Shown here piece by piece: positions 50,417-59,297 of a stretch of 64,000 nucleotides of DNA. A model generated the notes under the pieces. It was given only the letters and a program-made list of their open reading frames with translations, was not told the DNA's origin and made no database searches. The stretch lies in the NCBI GenBank assembly GCA_964635975.1, contig CAZWPO010000001.1:248001-312000 (forward strand), given 5' to 3'. A program made the position numbers and the translations under genes. The DNA is from UBA5314 sp964635975 (GTDB taxonomy: Bacteria > Bacillota > Syntrophomonadia > Syntrophomonadales > Syntrophomonadaceae). Every line of letters begins with the position of its first letter. Positions within the stretch are counted from its first letter, which is position 1.

Positions 50417-51826
50417 CTATTTCATCCATGCCATAATCCTCTTCAACCAGTAGCCAGGACTCATGAGCATGACCCGTGTGTTGCTGTGCTTTCCCGGCAA
50501 TTCCTGCCAGAGTTTTACGGCAAAGACCAGGGCTAAAAATCCAGATGCTATCTCTGAAAGGGAAAATGCCAGCCATATTCCATTCAACCCCCATAGGTCG
50601 GGCAGTATAAGCAGAAGGGGAAGAAATAATCCCAAATGTCGAATAAGAGAAAAGGTCATAGCGGTAAATCCTTTACCCAGAGCTTGCAGTACTGTCGATA
50701 CTATAAACACCAATCCCAGGGCGGGGAAACCCAGAGTAGCCATCTTAAGTCCGGTAGATCCAGTGGCGATTAGAGCCTCATCCTGTGAAAATACCACGAT
50801 TATCAAGTCAGGATTAGTCTGCATAAAGAAAACCACCAGAAGCAAAAGCATCACTCCTAGAAATCCCGATTTGACCAGGGTCTCTTTTACTCGTTCCACC
50901 CGACCGGCCCCGTGCGCAAAAGCAGCCAGCGGCAGTGCGGCCTGGGCCAGGCCAAATACAGGCGTCAGGCAAAAAGAACGCACTCGCGCAAAAATGCCCA
51001 GGGCGGCTACGGCTTCAAAACCGTAACCGGCTGCCACGCGATTCAGCATTGTTATAGTAAATACCCAGGCCAGTTCCATTAAGAAGCTGGGGAAGCCCAC
51101 TTCGTATATTCCTCTTAGAACCCTTAAACTCGGGCAGAAATTTTTCCACTTCCAGGTCAACAGCAGGCGCCTTTTCACAACTACCCCAATAAGCACAGCT
51201 GTACTGATCAGCTCAGCCAGAACCGTCGCCCAGGCAGCCCCGCGCATGCCCATGGCTGGAAGTGGACCCATTCCGAAGATCAGCAGGGGATCAAAGAGCA
51301 CATTAAGAATAATTCCCAGCAGCCCGATGACCGCGGGCAGAAAAGTGTCACCCTCTCCCTGTACGATGTTCTCTAAAACTATCAGCACAAAAGTAAAGAT
51401 GCAACCGGCAAGGATTATCTGAAGATACTCGCGGCAGAGCTGGAAAGTATCAGGCGTACAGCCAAAATAAAGGAGCAGCTCATCGAGATTGTAAAAGCCC
51501 AGCAGGCTAAAGCTGATCCCATAAAAAATACCCGCAATAAGCCCGTGCCAAGCAACATTATCACTGGTCTTACTATTCCCCTGTCCTAGTGTGCGGGAGA
51601 CCATTGATGTCAATCCCACACCGGTGGCTGATGCAAGTGAAGTGATCAACACCTGAAGAGGTATGCTGAGTGTCAACGCTGCCAGAGCCTGGGAACCCAG
51701 ACGGGAGACGAAATAGGTATCAACCAGGCTGAACATCGAATACAGCACCATACCCACCATGGCCGGAAAGGAAAGCCTGAAGAGGAGCAGGCCTATCCTC
51801 TGTGCATCCAAATCAGGCTGCCGCAT
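50417..51826 (-). CDS. MATE-family multidrug/cation antiporter
   Basis: About 469 residues with some 12 membrane segments arranged in two similar halves. Family marks include FPAMVGMVLYSMFSLVDTYFVSRLG at the start of the first half (split by a few polar residues) and VFSQDEALIATGSTG near residue 345. Exports organic cations or drugs against Na+ or H+. It is convergent with the upstream metallo-hydrolase and divergent from the amidohydrolase gene. Confidence 0.93.
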   Translation of the reverse strand: MRQPDLDAQRIGLLLFRLSFPAMVGMVLYSMFSLVDTYFVSRLGSQALAALTLSIPLQVLITSLASATGVGLTSMVSRTLGQGNSKTSDNVAWHGLIAGIFYGISFSLLGFYNLDELLLYFGCTPDTFQLCREYLQIILAGCIFTFVLIVLENIVQGEGDTFLPAVIGLLGIILNVLFDPLLIFGMGPLPAMGMRGAAWATVLAELISTAVLIGVVVKRRLLLTWKWKNFCPSLRVLRGIYEVGFPSFLMELAWVFTITMLNRVAAGYGFEAVAALGIFARVRSFCLTPVFGLAQAALPLAAFAHGAGRVERVKETLVKSGFLGVMLLLLVVFFMQTNPDLIIVVFSQDEALIATGSTGLKMATLGFPALGLVFIVSTVLQALGKGFTAMTFSLIRHLGLFLPLLLILPDLWGLNGIWLAFSLSEIASGFLALVFAVKLWQELPGKHSNTRVMLMSPGYWLKRIMAWMK

Positions 51827-51932
51827 TTATATTCCCCCCTCAACTCAAGCTATGAATTAAAGCCGATACTTAGTATCCTTATAATAATGAAAAGTGGATT
51901 TTCTGATATCGAGGACTTGAGGAGGTATATTT

Positions 51933-53261
51933 ATGTCTTCTTTGCTGATAAAGAATGGGATTATTGTCACTATGAATCCATTCCGGGAGGTGATGCAGGG
52001 GGAAATCCTTATCAATGGCGATCGCCTGGTAGCGGTTGGAGTTGTGCCGGAGGAAAATGCCGATCAAGTTATTGATGCCCGGGGCATGCTAGTCATTCCA
52101 GGACTTATCCAGACCCATATACATCTATGCCAGGTATTATTCCGGGGTATGGCCGATGACCTGGAACTTCTTGACTGGTTAAAAACGCGTATATGGCCCC
52201 TGGAAGCAGCCCATGACGAAGAATCTCTCTATTATTCCGCCCTTTTAGGCTGTGCGGAACTGCTGCGCGGCGGCACGACAGCCATAGTGGACATGGGTAC
52301 TGTCCATCACACCAGTGATGTATTCAGAGCAGTCCAAAAAGCAGGCTTAAGATACCTGGGGGGCAAATGTCTTATGGATTACGGGCCGGAAGTGCCAGAC
52401 GGATTGAAAGAGAGTCCCGACGTAGCCATAAACGAGACTATTGATCTGATCCACAAATGGGACGGTGCCGATCAAGGAAGGCTCCGCTACGCGCTCTGCC
52501 CACGTTTTGCACTTTCCTGCACCCAGCCCCTGCTTTCACAGGTAAGCGAACTTGCCGGCAGGCTGAATCTGCCGGTTCATACTCATTCTTCCGAGAATCG
52601 GGGAGAGATAGATTTGGTAAAGAAGCTGACCGGTAAACCAAATATTCTATACCTCTATGAGCAGGGTCTCTGCAGCGAGAGGACGATTCTGGCCCATTGC
52701 GTCCACCTCAACGATGTTGAGATAAAAATCTTGTGCGAAAGCGGCACCCATATAGCGCACTGCCCATCAGCCAATCTCAAGCTGGCTTCCGGATATGCAC
52801 CAATTCCTAAACTGCTGGACATGGGTGCTAAGGTATCGCTAGGCGCAGATGGAGCGCCCTGCAATAATACTATCAGCGCTTTTATGGAAATGCGTTTGGC
52901 AGCATTAATCCACAAACCATTCTACGGGCCGCGAGCAATGCCTGCCCAGCAGGTTTTTGAGATGGCCACTCTGGGCGGAGCTGAAGCCATGGGATTGAAA
53001 TCAGATATCGGCAGCCTGGAGGTTGGTAAAAAAGCTGATTTGGCACTGATAAGACTTGATGGCTGGCACCACTTCCCGCAGGATGCAGCCAGTGTATACG
53101 GTCACCTGGTTTATCAAGCGAGTTCCTCAGACGTATATGCCACTGTAGTCAACGGCAAAGTACTGATGAAAGATAATTGCCTGTTTACGATAGACCCTGA
53201 TGATTTGATCACCGGCGTTACCGGCTCGCTGAATAGAATAAAGCTCAAAACCGGAATTTAA
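51933..53261 (+). CDS. Amidohydrolase: 5-methylthioadenosine/S-adenosylhomocysteine deaminase type
   Basis: About 442 residues. Metal-dependent amidohydrolase fold: His-x-His as IQTHIHLCQVLFRGMADD near residue 62, LPVHTHSSENRGE with its metal His, LAHCVHLNDVEIK, and the Asp in SLGADGAPCNNTISAF. The FRGMADDLELLDWL stretch is typical of the MTA/SAH/5'-deoxyadenosine deaminase group. GAGGAGG lies before the ATG. It probably salvages adenosyl compounds left by radical-SAM or methyltransferase reactions, several of which are encoded in this window. Confidence 0.9.
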   Translation: MSSLLIKNGIIVTMNPFREVMQGEILINGDRLVAVGVVPEENADQVIDARGMLVIPGLIQTHIHLCQVLFRGMADDLELLDWLKTRIWPLEAAHDEESLYYSALLGCAELLRGGTTAIVDMGTVHHTSDVFRAVQKAGLRYLGGKCLMDYGPEVPDGLKESPDVAINETIDLIHKWDGADQGRLRYALCPRFALSCTQPLLSQVSELAGRLNLPVHTHSSENRGEIDLVKKLTGKPNILYLYEQGLCSERTILAHCVHLNDVEIKILCESGTHIAHCPSANLKLASGYAPIPKLLDMGAKVSLGADGAPCNNTISAFMEMRLAALIHKPFYGPRAMPAQQVFEMATLGGAEAMGLKSDIGSLEVGKKADLALIRLDGWHHFPQDAASVYGHLVYQASSSDVYATVVNGKVLMKDNCLFTIDPDDLITGVTGSLNRIKLKTGI

Positions 53262-53283
53262 GGATAGAATTTGGACGCAAGTT

Positions 53284-55578
53284 CTACGGGATTGAGGTCA
53301 GATGTATTTCTTCTGGCCCCGTGTAAAGATCATAACCTGAGCCCCAGCTGCGAAACAGAACTGCCCCGCATTTGTCCGTACGCAGAATGGATATGTTTTC
53401 TTCTTCCAAGGTCTTGAGGACCGCACTGCTGGGATGCCCAAAGGTATTATGCGCTCCGACAGAGATTATTGCAAATGCTGGTCCGGTTGAACGGTAGAGC
53501 GCCGGGTAAAGAGAGTATTTACTGCCATGGTGGGGAATTTTTAAAACATCAACTGCAGCCAGTTTCATCTCCTCATCAAGCCGGGCCAGGGTCTCAATCC
53601 CCACATCACCCGTCAGAAGAGCTGAAAATTCGCCCCATTGACAGCGCAAAACCAGCGACTGCTGATTTATATCGCTAGTTTGACCTGCACTGGCACGGGC
53701 ACTTACGGATGCAAGACTCCACCCTCCTTCATCGAGCATCCAGTCTTCGCCCATTTCTATCAGAGGAATACCTTCCTGGCGGACTATCTCCCGAAACGGT
53801 CCATAGGCTTTGTCGTGCGCTATCCTTGCTGGTATTGCAGCTGCTTGAACCGGCATCTCCTTAACAAGCGCATTAAGTCCTGCTAAGTGGTCAACATCGG
53901 GATGAGTATTAATCACCAGGAGAAGGCTGTTTATTCCGCGGTTACGGAGGTAGGGCAGAACCTTGCGACCTCCTACATCACTGAAATTGCTCCCCCCGCC
54001 GTCCACGAGAATGAATTCGCCCCCGGGCGTTTTAATAAGCATACAGTCACCCTGTCCCACATCTAAAAAAACCAGTTCCATACTGCCGCGGTGATACCAG
54101 GAGGCGGGCAGAAAGCACAAAATAAGAAACCCTGACATCAGCACAACTCCAGTCCAGCTATATCTTCGGGAAAAAGATCCACTGGCTGCAAACAGACCGC
54201 AGTAATATACTAAAATACTGGCACAGGTGGGTGTTGCCACCCATAAATATGCAAGGGGCAGCTCCAACAAGAAAGGATTTGTCCACCTTATTATCTCGAT
54301 TAATAATCCGGCCAGTTCCAGCATAAATACCCCGAGCGGCGTAAAAATCATTCCCAGTAATAGAAACAGAAAACCTAAAATCACTACCACTTCGCTCAGA
54401 TATCCCAACAACAGGTTCGCTAGAAGTGAGACCGGAGATATCAGGTTGAAATAATAAGCAAGCAGTGGTAAAATAGCAACCTGGGCCGCAGCTGAGAGCA
54501 AAAGAAGATCAGTAATGACGTTCCTGGAGGAATAAAGTATCCTCCAGCGAGGATACAGATATATTAGCCCCCATGCCGCTGCAAATGATAGTTGAAAAGA
54601 GATCTGAAATATTGCCTTGGGATTAAGAAGCAATATAATGATTCCGGCCAAGCCAAGATTATTTAGCAGACTCCCTTCGCGCCCGCCATAAATTGCTAAT
54701 AGACTTAAAACCGTCATGATAACCGAGCGGATAACCGGAACAGGCCAGTCCGCCAGGGTTCCGTACAGCACCAGAACTGCGGTCGATATGATGAATACGG
54801 CCCGCCGCGGGCAGTCAAGGCGCTTTAACAGCCAACCGCATAGTAAAGCAAGAAAAGCCACATGCATCCCCGAAACCGAAAATACGTGTACAATGCCGGT
54901 CTTTTGATATTCATCGTATTCTTGATCATCGATTTCCTGAACATCCCCTAGAAGCATGCCGATCAATATGGATGCTTGCTGGGGCGGGAGAACGCTCCTT
55001 ATCACAAGCAGGCTATTCTGTCTGAAGTTTTCCAGGCTGCCAAGCCACCGCGCTCTGAGATCTAAAACCTCAAGATCCTCCGGTGATTCAATGTTCAATG
55101 TATAATAGATGTCTTCATAGGATAGGTAGGCCGCATAATTAAACTCGCCGGGATTACCTGGTTTGTCAGGCGTACGCAGGCTGCCCCGCAGCTTTACTTG
55201 CTGGTGTTTCTCCACCCGGGCAGGAAAACTGCAAAAAACCTGAACTCTATCCATGTGGGGGGAGGGCTGATCGGGCTTCAGAATAAAACGGCATTTATTA
55301 CCCTCCAGGCGGGGTCGGCTCACTATGGTTCCGGTCCATTGCACATCCCGAGGTGCAGAATCAAGATCCCCTGGATGCTCCATAAACAAACACAGGTAAA
55401 GCAAAGCCGCAGAAAAGATGAAGAGTCCTAGATGAGCATCAACAGAATATTCCCTTTTGAACCGCGCCAGTAACAGCAAGCCCGCTAACACCACCGCAGC
55501 CAGGTACCAGTACTGATAATAGACGCAAAAAATAGCTATGCCCAGCAGGACACAGATTGAGAACCATACATTTTTCAC
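53284..55578 (-). CDS. comEC: ComEC/Rec2-family DNA-uptake protein
   Basis: About 764 residues. N-terminal membrane segments and a DUF4131-like domain (about 50-190), a core of membrane helices (Competence domain, around VHVFSVSGMHVAFLALLCGW), and a C-terminal metallo-beta-lactamase-like domain with LDVGQGDCMLIKTPGGEFIL, NTHPDVDHLAGL and IPHHGSKYS. This is the normal channel-plus-hydrolase layout for passing single-stranded DNA into the cell. comEA lies just upstream in the same direction. Confidence 0.94.
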   Translation of the reverse strand: MKNVWFSICVLLGIAIFCVYYQYWYLAAVVLAGLLLLARFKREYSVDAHLGLFIFSAALLYLCLFMEHPGDLDSAPRDVQWTGTIVSRPRLEGNKCRFILKPDQPSPHMDRVQVFCSFPARVEKHQQVKLRGSLRTPDKPGNPGEFNYAAYLSYEDIYYTLNIESPEDLEVLDLRARWLGSLENFRQNSLLVIRSVLPPQQASILIGMLLGDVQEIDDQEYDEYQKTGIVHVFSVSGMHVAFLALLCGWLLKRLDCPRRAVFIISTAVLVLYGTLADWPVPVIRSVIMTVLSLLAIYGGREGSLLNNLGLAGIIILLLNPKAIFQISFQLSFAAAWGLIYLYPRWRILYSSRNVITDLLLLSAAAQVAILPLLAYYFNLISPVSLLANLLLGYLSEVVVILGFLFLLLGMIFTPLGVFMLELAGLLIEIIRWTNPFLLELPLAYLWVATPTCASILVYYCGLFAASGSFSRRYSWTGVVLMSGFLILCFLPASWYHRGSMELVFLDVGQGDCMLIKTPGGEFILVDGGGSNFSDVGGRKVLPYLRNRGINSLLLVINTHPDVDHLAGLNALVKEMPVQAAAIPARIAHDKAYGPFREIVRQEGIPLIEMGEDWMLDEGGWSLASVSARASAGQTSDINQQSLVLRCQWGEFSALLTGDVGIETLARLDEEMKLAAVDVLKIPHHGSKYSLYPALYRSTGPAFAIISVGAHNTFGHPSSAVLKTLEEENISILRTDKCGAVLFRSWGSGYDLYTGPEEIHLTSIP

Positions 55579-55660
55579 CTGATTTGCCCCGGTTTTTTTA
55601 GATTCTGATAAAAGATTGAATGAGCAGCCTTTACACTTTTTTGACAGCCGCCTCCTTCAT

Positions 55661-56269
55661 TCAATTAACAACTATAGTTTCCTTTAAGCCTTCAAATTTC
55701 TTTTCGCCTATACCGCTTACGTTTTTCAGATCTTCGATATTTTCGAAAGGACCATTGAGTTCCCGGTAATCAGCGATGCGCTCTGCCAGAGCCGGCCCAA
55801 CCCCCGGCAGTTTTTCCAGTTCTTGAACAGACGCTGAATTTATGTTTATTCTGCCTGAATCACTCGCAACACCGCTGGTGCCCGTAAGCCCACCGCCAGT
55901 ATTTGCTACTTCGCCCACGATTGGAATAAGATAGTTTTTCCCATCTTGAAGCACGGCAGCTAGATTTACATTTTTTACGTCGGCTTCTGCTAACAATCCA
56001 CCCGCCAATTCCACTGCTTGATATACCCTGTCTCCTTCCAGAAGAGAGTAGACGCCGGGCTTTTTAACTGCCCCGGTTAGATATATTTTTATTTCCCTGC
56101 TTTTTGGAGATGGAGCTTGATTCGTGACAGTGGCATTTGTTGATGCTAGTATTGATTGCTTTTGTTTGTCTTTATTGACTTTAAAGGCTTCGTATTTCAT
56201 TCCACCTAATAATCCGATTATTAAAATGACTAATGCTACTGCAATCATTCTTTTATCAATTTCTGGCAT
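55661..56269 (-). CDS. comEA: ComEA-type DNA-receptor protein
   Basis: About 202 residues. One N-terminal membrane anchor (ALVILIIGLLGGMKYEAF), a SLBB domain with IYLTGAVKKPGVYSLLEGD near residue 60, and a C-terminal helix-hairpin-helix DNA-binding domain (NINSASVQELEKLPGVGPAL, then LKNVSGIGEKKFEGL). It binds duplex DNA outside the membrane and hands it to ComEC. It is 82 bases from comEC in the same direction. Confidence 0.94.
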   Translation of the reverse strand: MPEIDKRMIAVALVILIIGLLGGMKYEAFKVNKDKQKQSILASTNATVTNQAPSPKSREIKIYLTGAVKKPGVYSLLEGDRVYQAVELAGGLLAEADVKNVNLAAVLQDGKNYLIPIVGEVANTGGGLTGTSGVASDSGRININSASVQELEKLPGVGPALAERIADYRELNGPFENIEDLKNVSGIGEKKFEGLKETIVVN

Positions 56270-56438
56270 CTATTTCCCCTCTATGTTTTACATCTTTTGC
56301 TTTATTTTACTATATTCCCCACATGGTGCAAGATTTTTCTCATTCTTAAAATGCTGATCTTGTTAGTGTATGGATTATTGGGAATAGGCAATAATCAACA
56401 GGAGATCTTAGTATAAATCTGCAATTTTTCTTTGTTAG
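56270..56438. other. Divergent control region between comEA and leuS
   Basis: Part of a 550-base stretch without a protein gene. This portion holds the comEA upstream region on the minus strand (ribosome site AGGGG) and AT-rich sequence up to the leuS promoter. I see no further RNA or repeat in it. Confidence 0.4.
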
Positions 56439-56467
56439 TTGACTTTAAAGGTTACTTATCATATAAT
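56439..56467 (+). promoter_or_regulatory. Promoter of the leuS T-box/tRNA-Ala transcript
   Basis: TTGACT (56439-56444), 17 bases, TATAAT (56462-56467): a nearly perfect sigma-A promoter. Transcription should begin near 56474. No separate promoter is evident between this point and the tRNA, which therefore depends on it. Confidence 0.85.
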
Positions 56468-56473
56468 TTGTCT

Positions 56474-56792
56474 TGTCAATTTAATAGTTACAAGCTGTGA
56501 ACCGGAGTAGTAGGCTGGCCACAACAGAGAACCGTCGGTTGGTGCAAGGCGGTATAAGTCTGGTTGAACTCACCGGGGAGCTTTACAGGCGAGTAAGCCT
56601 GTAACGGTTGAGCCGTTACCTGAATGAGTGGACACAATGTGGGGCTATGGCGAAGTTGGGATCGCGCTTGAATGGCATTCAAGAGGCCGTGGGTTCGAAT
56701 CCCACTAGCTCCACCATTTTTATCTAGGTCAATAAGGGTGGTACCACGGGAGCAGACTCTCGTCCCTTGCGGGAAGAGGGTTTTTGTTTTTT
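56474..56792 (+). promoter_or_regulatory. Leucine T-box riboswitch of leuS, interrupted by a tRNA gene
   Basis: Stem I: base AAGCT/AGCTT, GTGA and AGTAGTAGG (AGTA box) at about 56497-56513, AG-bulge CAGAGAACCG and distal GGTGCAAGG, and the specifier CTC (Leu) at 56569-56571 in the usual GAA-CTC-ACC context. A hairpin TTACAGGC/GCCTGTAA (56583-56604) and the CGGTTGAGCCG hairpin follow. Then, where Stem III is expected, comes a complete tRNA-Ala gene. The antiterminator T-box AAGGGTGGTACCACGGG starts near 56733; its UGGU fits an ACCA tRNA end. The terminator CTCTCGTCCC/GGGAAGAGGG plus TTTTTGTTTTTT ends near 56792. Uncharged tRNA-Leu should promote read-through into leuS. Confidence 0.88.
56641..56716 (+). 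tRNA. tRNA-Ala (anticodon GGC), CCA encoded, inside the leuS leader
   Basis: 76 bases folding as a canonical tRNA: acceptor GGGGCTA/TAGCTCC with discriminator A and encoded CCA; D-stem GCGA/TCGC with loop AGTTGGGA (A14, G15, G18, G19, A21 all present); anticodon stem CTTGA/TCAAG with loop ATGGCAT (anticodon GGC, reading GCC and GCU); variable loop AGGCC; T-stem GTGGG/CCCAC with loop TTCGAAT. The acceptor has the G3-U70 wobble pair that identifies alanine tRNA, and A32-U38, the unusual pair typical of tRNA-Ala(GGC). Every helix is intact, so this is a functional gene rather than a decoy. It would be released by RNase P at 56641. Confidence 0.96.
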
Positions 56793-56819
56793 CTGAAATA
56801 TTAAAGGAGGGATACCCTG

Positions 56820-59294
56820 GTGGAAATAAAATACGATTTTAAGGCTATTGAATCCAAGTGGCAGGCATATTGGGAAGCCAACGATTTTTACATGGTCACT
56901 GAAGATCCAAATAAGCCCAAGTATTACGACCTGGAGATGTTCCCTTATCCTTCTGGAAATCTACATATGGGGCATGTTCGCAACTATGCAATTGGTGACG
57001 TAGTAGCCCGTTATAAGACCATGCAGGGTTTTAACGTGCTTCATCCCATGGGTTGGGACGCATTTGGATTGCCAGCTGAAAACGCAGCTTTGAAAAATAA
57101 TGTGCCACCCGCCAGATGGACCTACAGTAATATCGAAAATATGAAAAGCCAGCTCAAGACACTCGGCATCAGCTACGATTGGGGCCGGGAACTGGCGTCC
57201 TGCAAGCCTGATTATTACAAGTTTACCCAATGGCTGTTCTTAAAGCTTTATGAGAACAATCTGGCCTATAAAAAAAGAGCGGCGGTGAACTGGTGTCCTT
57301 CCTGTCAGACCGTACTGGCCAATGAACAGGTCGTGGACGGCAGTTGTGAGCGCTGTGACACCGGTGTGGAAAAGCGCCAGCTCGAGCAGTGGTTTTTTAA
57401 GATAACCGACTTCGCCCAGCGGCTTTTGGATGATCTGGATCAATTGCCCGGATGGCCGGAAAAAGTTAAGATTATGCAGAGAAATTGGATCGGCCGTAGT
57501 GAAGGTTTAGAATTTTCCATGGTTATCGAGGATATTGAAGAAAAGCTGACTGTTTTTACCACCCGGGCAGACACCGTCTTCGGAGTGACTTACATGGTGC
57601 TGGCTCCCGAGCACCCGCTGGTGGACCAGTTGGTTAGCGGTGGGCCGCATGAAGATGAGGTTAAGGAGTTCGTTAAACGCATACGGCTGCAGAGTGAACT
57701 TGCTCGCACCTCAACCGATGCAGAGAAAGAAGGAGTATTTACCGGGCGTTATGCGATAAATCCCGTTAACGGGGAAAAGGTCCCCATCTGGCTGGCAAAC
57801 TACGTCTTGATGGACTACGGAACCGGGGCAATTATGGCAGTTCCCGCTCACGATCAGCGCGACTTTGAGTTTGCCCGCAAATACAACATTCCCATCCGGA
57901 TCGTCATTGAGGCACCTGATTCACCATCCCGGGGAGAAGCTATGAACGAAGCCTTTGTTGGGGATGGGGTCATGGTAAACTCAGGCTCGTTTGATGGCTT
58001 GAACGTAGAAGATGGAGCCCGAGCAGTGATCAAGTTTATGGAAGAACGCGGGTGGGGCCACGGGACTGTAAATTTCCGGCTTCGCGACTGGTTGATATCT
58101 CGTCAGCGCTACTGGGGCGCTCCAATACCAATAGTATATTGTCCCGATTGCGGCATGGTGCCGGTTCCTGATCAGGACCTGCCGGTCTATCTGCCCGAAG
58201 ACGTTGAATTCCGTCCTACCGGAGAGTCACCATTGAACTATGTGGAGAGCTTTTTCAAAACCACCTGCCCAAGTTGTGGAGGCGAAGCCCGCCGGGAGAC
58301 AGATACTATGGACACCTTTGTCTGCTCATCCTGGTATTTTGATCGCTTCTGCGATCCTCAGAATGATAAACTTCCTTTTAGCGCCGAGGCAGTCGATTAC
58401 TGGATGCCGGTGGATCAATACATCGGCGGAGTTGAGCACGCCATACTGCATCTGATGTATGCCAGGTTCTTCACCAAATTCTTATATGATATAAAATTGC
58501 TCAAATGCCAGGAACCCTTCACCAACCTTCTGACCCAGGGCATGGTACTTATGGATGGCTCGAAAATGTCCAAGACTAAAGGCAACGTTGTAAGCCCTGA
58601 AGAAATAATAAATACCTTTGGAGCTGATACTGCCCGCCTTTTCATCCTATTTGCCTCCCCTCCGGAAAGGGATCTGGAATGGAGCGATCAGGGTGTCGAA
58701 GGTTCATACCGTTTTCTGAACCGGGTCTGGCGACTGGTAACCGCTTATGCTGACCAGATCAAGGGCCTTCCTGCTGGCCTCTCCGGCAATCTTGACGAAG
58801 CAGCGCGCAAGGTACATTACAAAACCCATGCCACTATCAAAAAAGTGAGCGATGACGTCGGGGAACGCTTTAACTTTAATACGGCCGTCAGCGCTATCAT
58901 GGAATTGATCAACACTCTGAATAGCTACCGGGACAACGATGATCCTCAATTGCCAGTGATAAAGGAGGCAATCGAAAATCTTCTGCTCCTGCTGGCTCCC
59001 TTTTCCCCTCATATTACTGAGGAACTCTGGCAGATAATCGGGCACGCCGATAGTATTCACCTTCAGAAATGGCCTGAATACGATCCGCAGGCACTGATTC
59101 AAGAGGAAATCGAAATAGTAGTGCAAATAAGCGGCAAAGTAAGAGAACGTATGATAGTGCCTAGTTCCGCAAGCCAGGAGGAGCTCCGTCAGGCGGCCAT
59201 GAGCAGCGCCCGCATTCAGGAATACTTACAGGGAAAAAATATTTTGAAAACTATTGTAGTTCCAGGTAAATTGGTAAATATCGTGGTGCGGTAG
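56820..59294 (+). CDS. leuS: Leucyl-tRNA synthetase
   Basis: 824 residues, full length. Class I synthetase charging tRNA-Leu. The HIGH-type motif is YPSGNLHMGHVRNYAIGD at about residues 43-60; the editing (CP1) domain includes TTRADTVFGVTYMVLAPEHP and GTGAIMAVPAHDQRDFEFA; a zinc-type insertion has CPDCGMVP and CPSCGG; KMSKS is DGSKMSKTKGNVVSPEEI near residue 575; an anticodon-binding helical domain and the C-terminal domain follow. The GTG start has AAAGGAGGG upstream. Its expression depends on the T-box leader that also contains tRNA-Ala. Confidence 0.98.
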   Translation: MEIKYDFKAIESKWQAYWEANDFYMVTEDPNKPKYYDLEMFPYPSGNLHMGHVRNYAIGDVVARYKTMQGFNVLHPMGWDAFGLPAENAALKNNVPPARWTYSNIENMKSQLKTLGISYDWGRELASCKPDYYKFTQWLFLKLYENNLAYKKRAAVNWCPSCQTVLANEQVVDGSCERCDTGVEKRQLEQWFFKITDFAQRLLDDLDQLPGWPEKVKIMQRNWIGRSEGLEFSMVIEDIEEKLTVFTTRADTVFGVTYMVLAPEHPLVDQLVSGGPHEDEVKEFVKRIRLQSELARTSTDAEKEGVFTGRYAINPVNGEKVPIWLANYVLMDYGTGAIMAVPAHDQRDFEFARKYNIPIRIVIEAPDSPSRGEAMNEAFVGDGVMVNSGSFDGLNVEDGARAVIKFMEERGWGHGTVNFRLRDWLISRQRYWGAPIPIVYCPDCGMVPVPDQDLPVYLPEDVEFRPTGESPLNYVESFFKTTCPSCGGEARRETDTMDTFVCSSWYFDRFCDPQNDKLPFSAEAVDYWMPVDQYIGGVEHAILHLMYARFFTKFLYDIKLLKCQEPFTNLLTQGMVLMDGSKMSKTKGNVVSPEEIINTFGADTARLFILFASPPERDLEWSDQGVEGSYRFLNRVWRLVTAYADQIKGLPAGLSGNLDEAARKVHYKTHATIKKVSDDVGERFNFNTAVSAIMELINTLNSYRDNDDPQLPVIKEAIENLLLLLAPFSPHITEELWQIIGHADSIHLQKWPEYDPQALIQEEIEIVVQISGKVRERMIVPSSASQEELRQAAMSSARIQEYLQGKNILKTIVVPGKLVNIVVR

Positions 59295-59297
59295 CTT

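Noticed and set aside
56641..56716. The tRNA-like stretch as a false hit or tRNA-like T-box substructure
   Set aside because: All four stems pair perfectly apart from the identity wobble G3-U70, all invariant loop bases are present, CCA is encoded, and A32-U38 is specific to tRNA-Ala(GGC). A T-box Stem III would not reproduce this.
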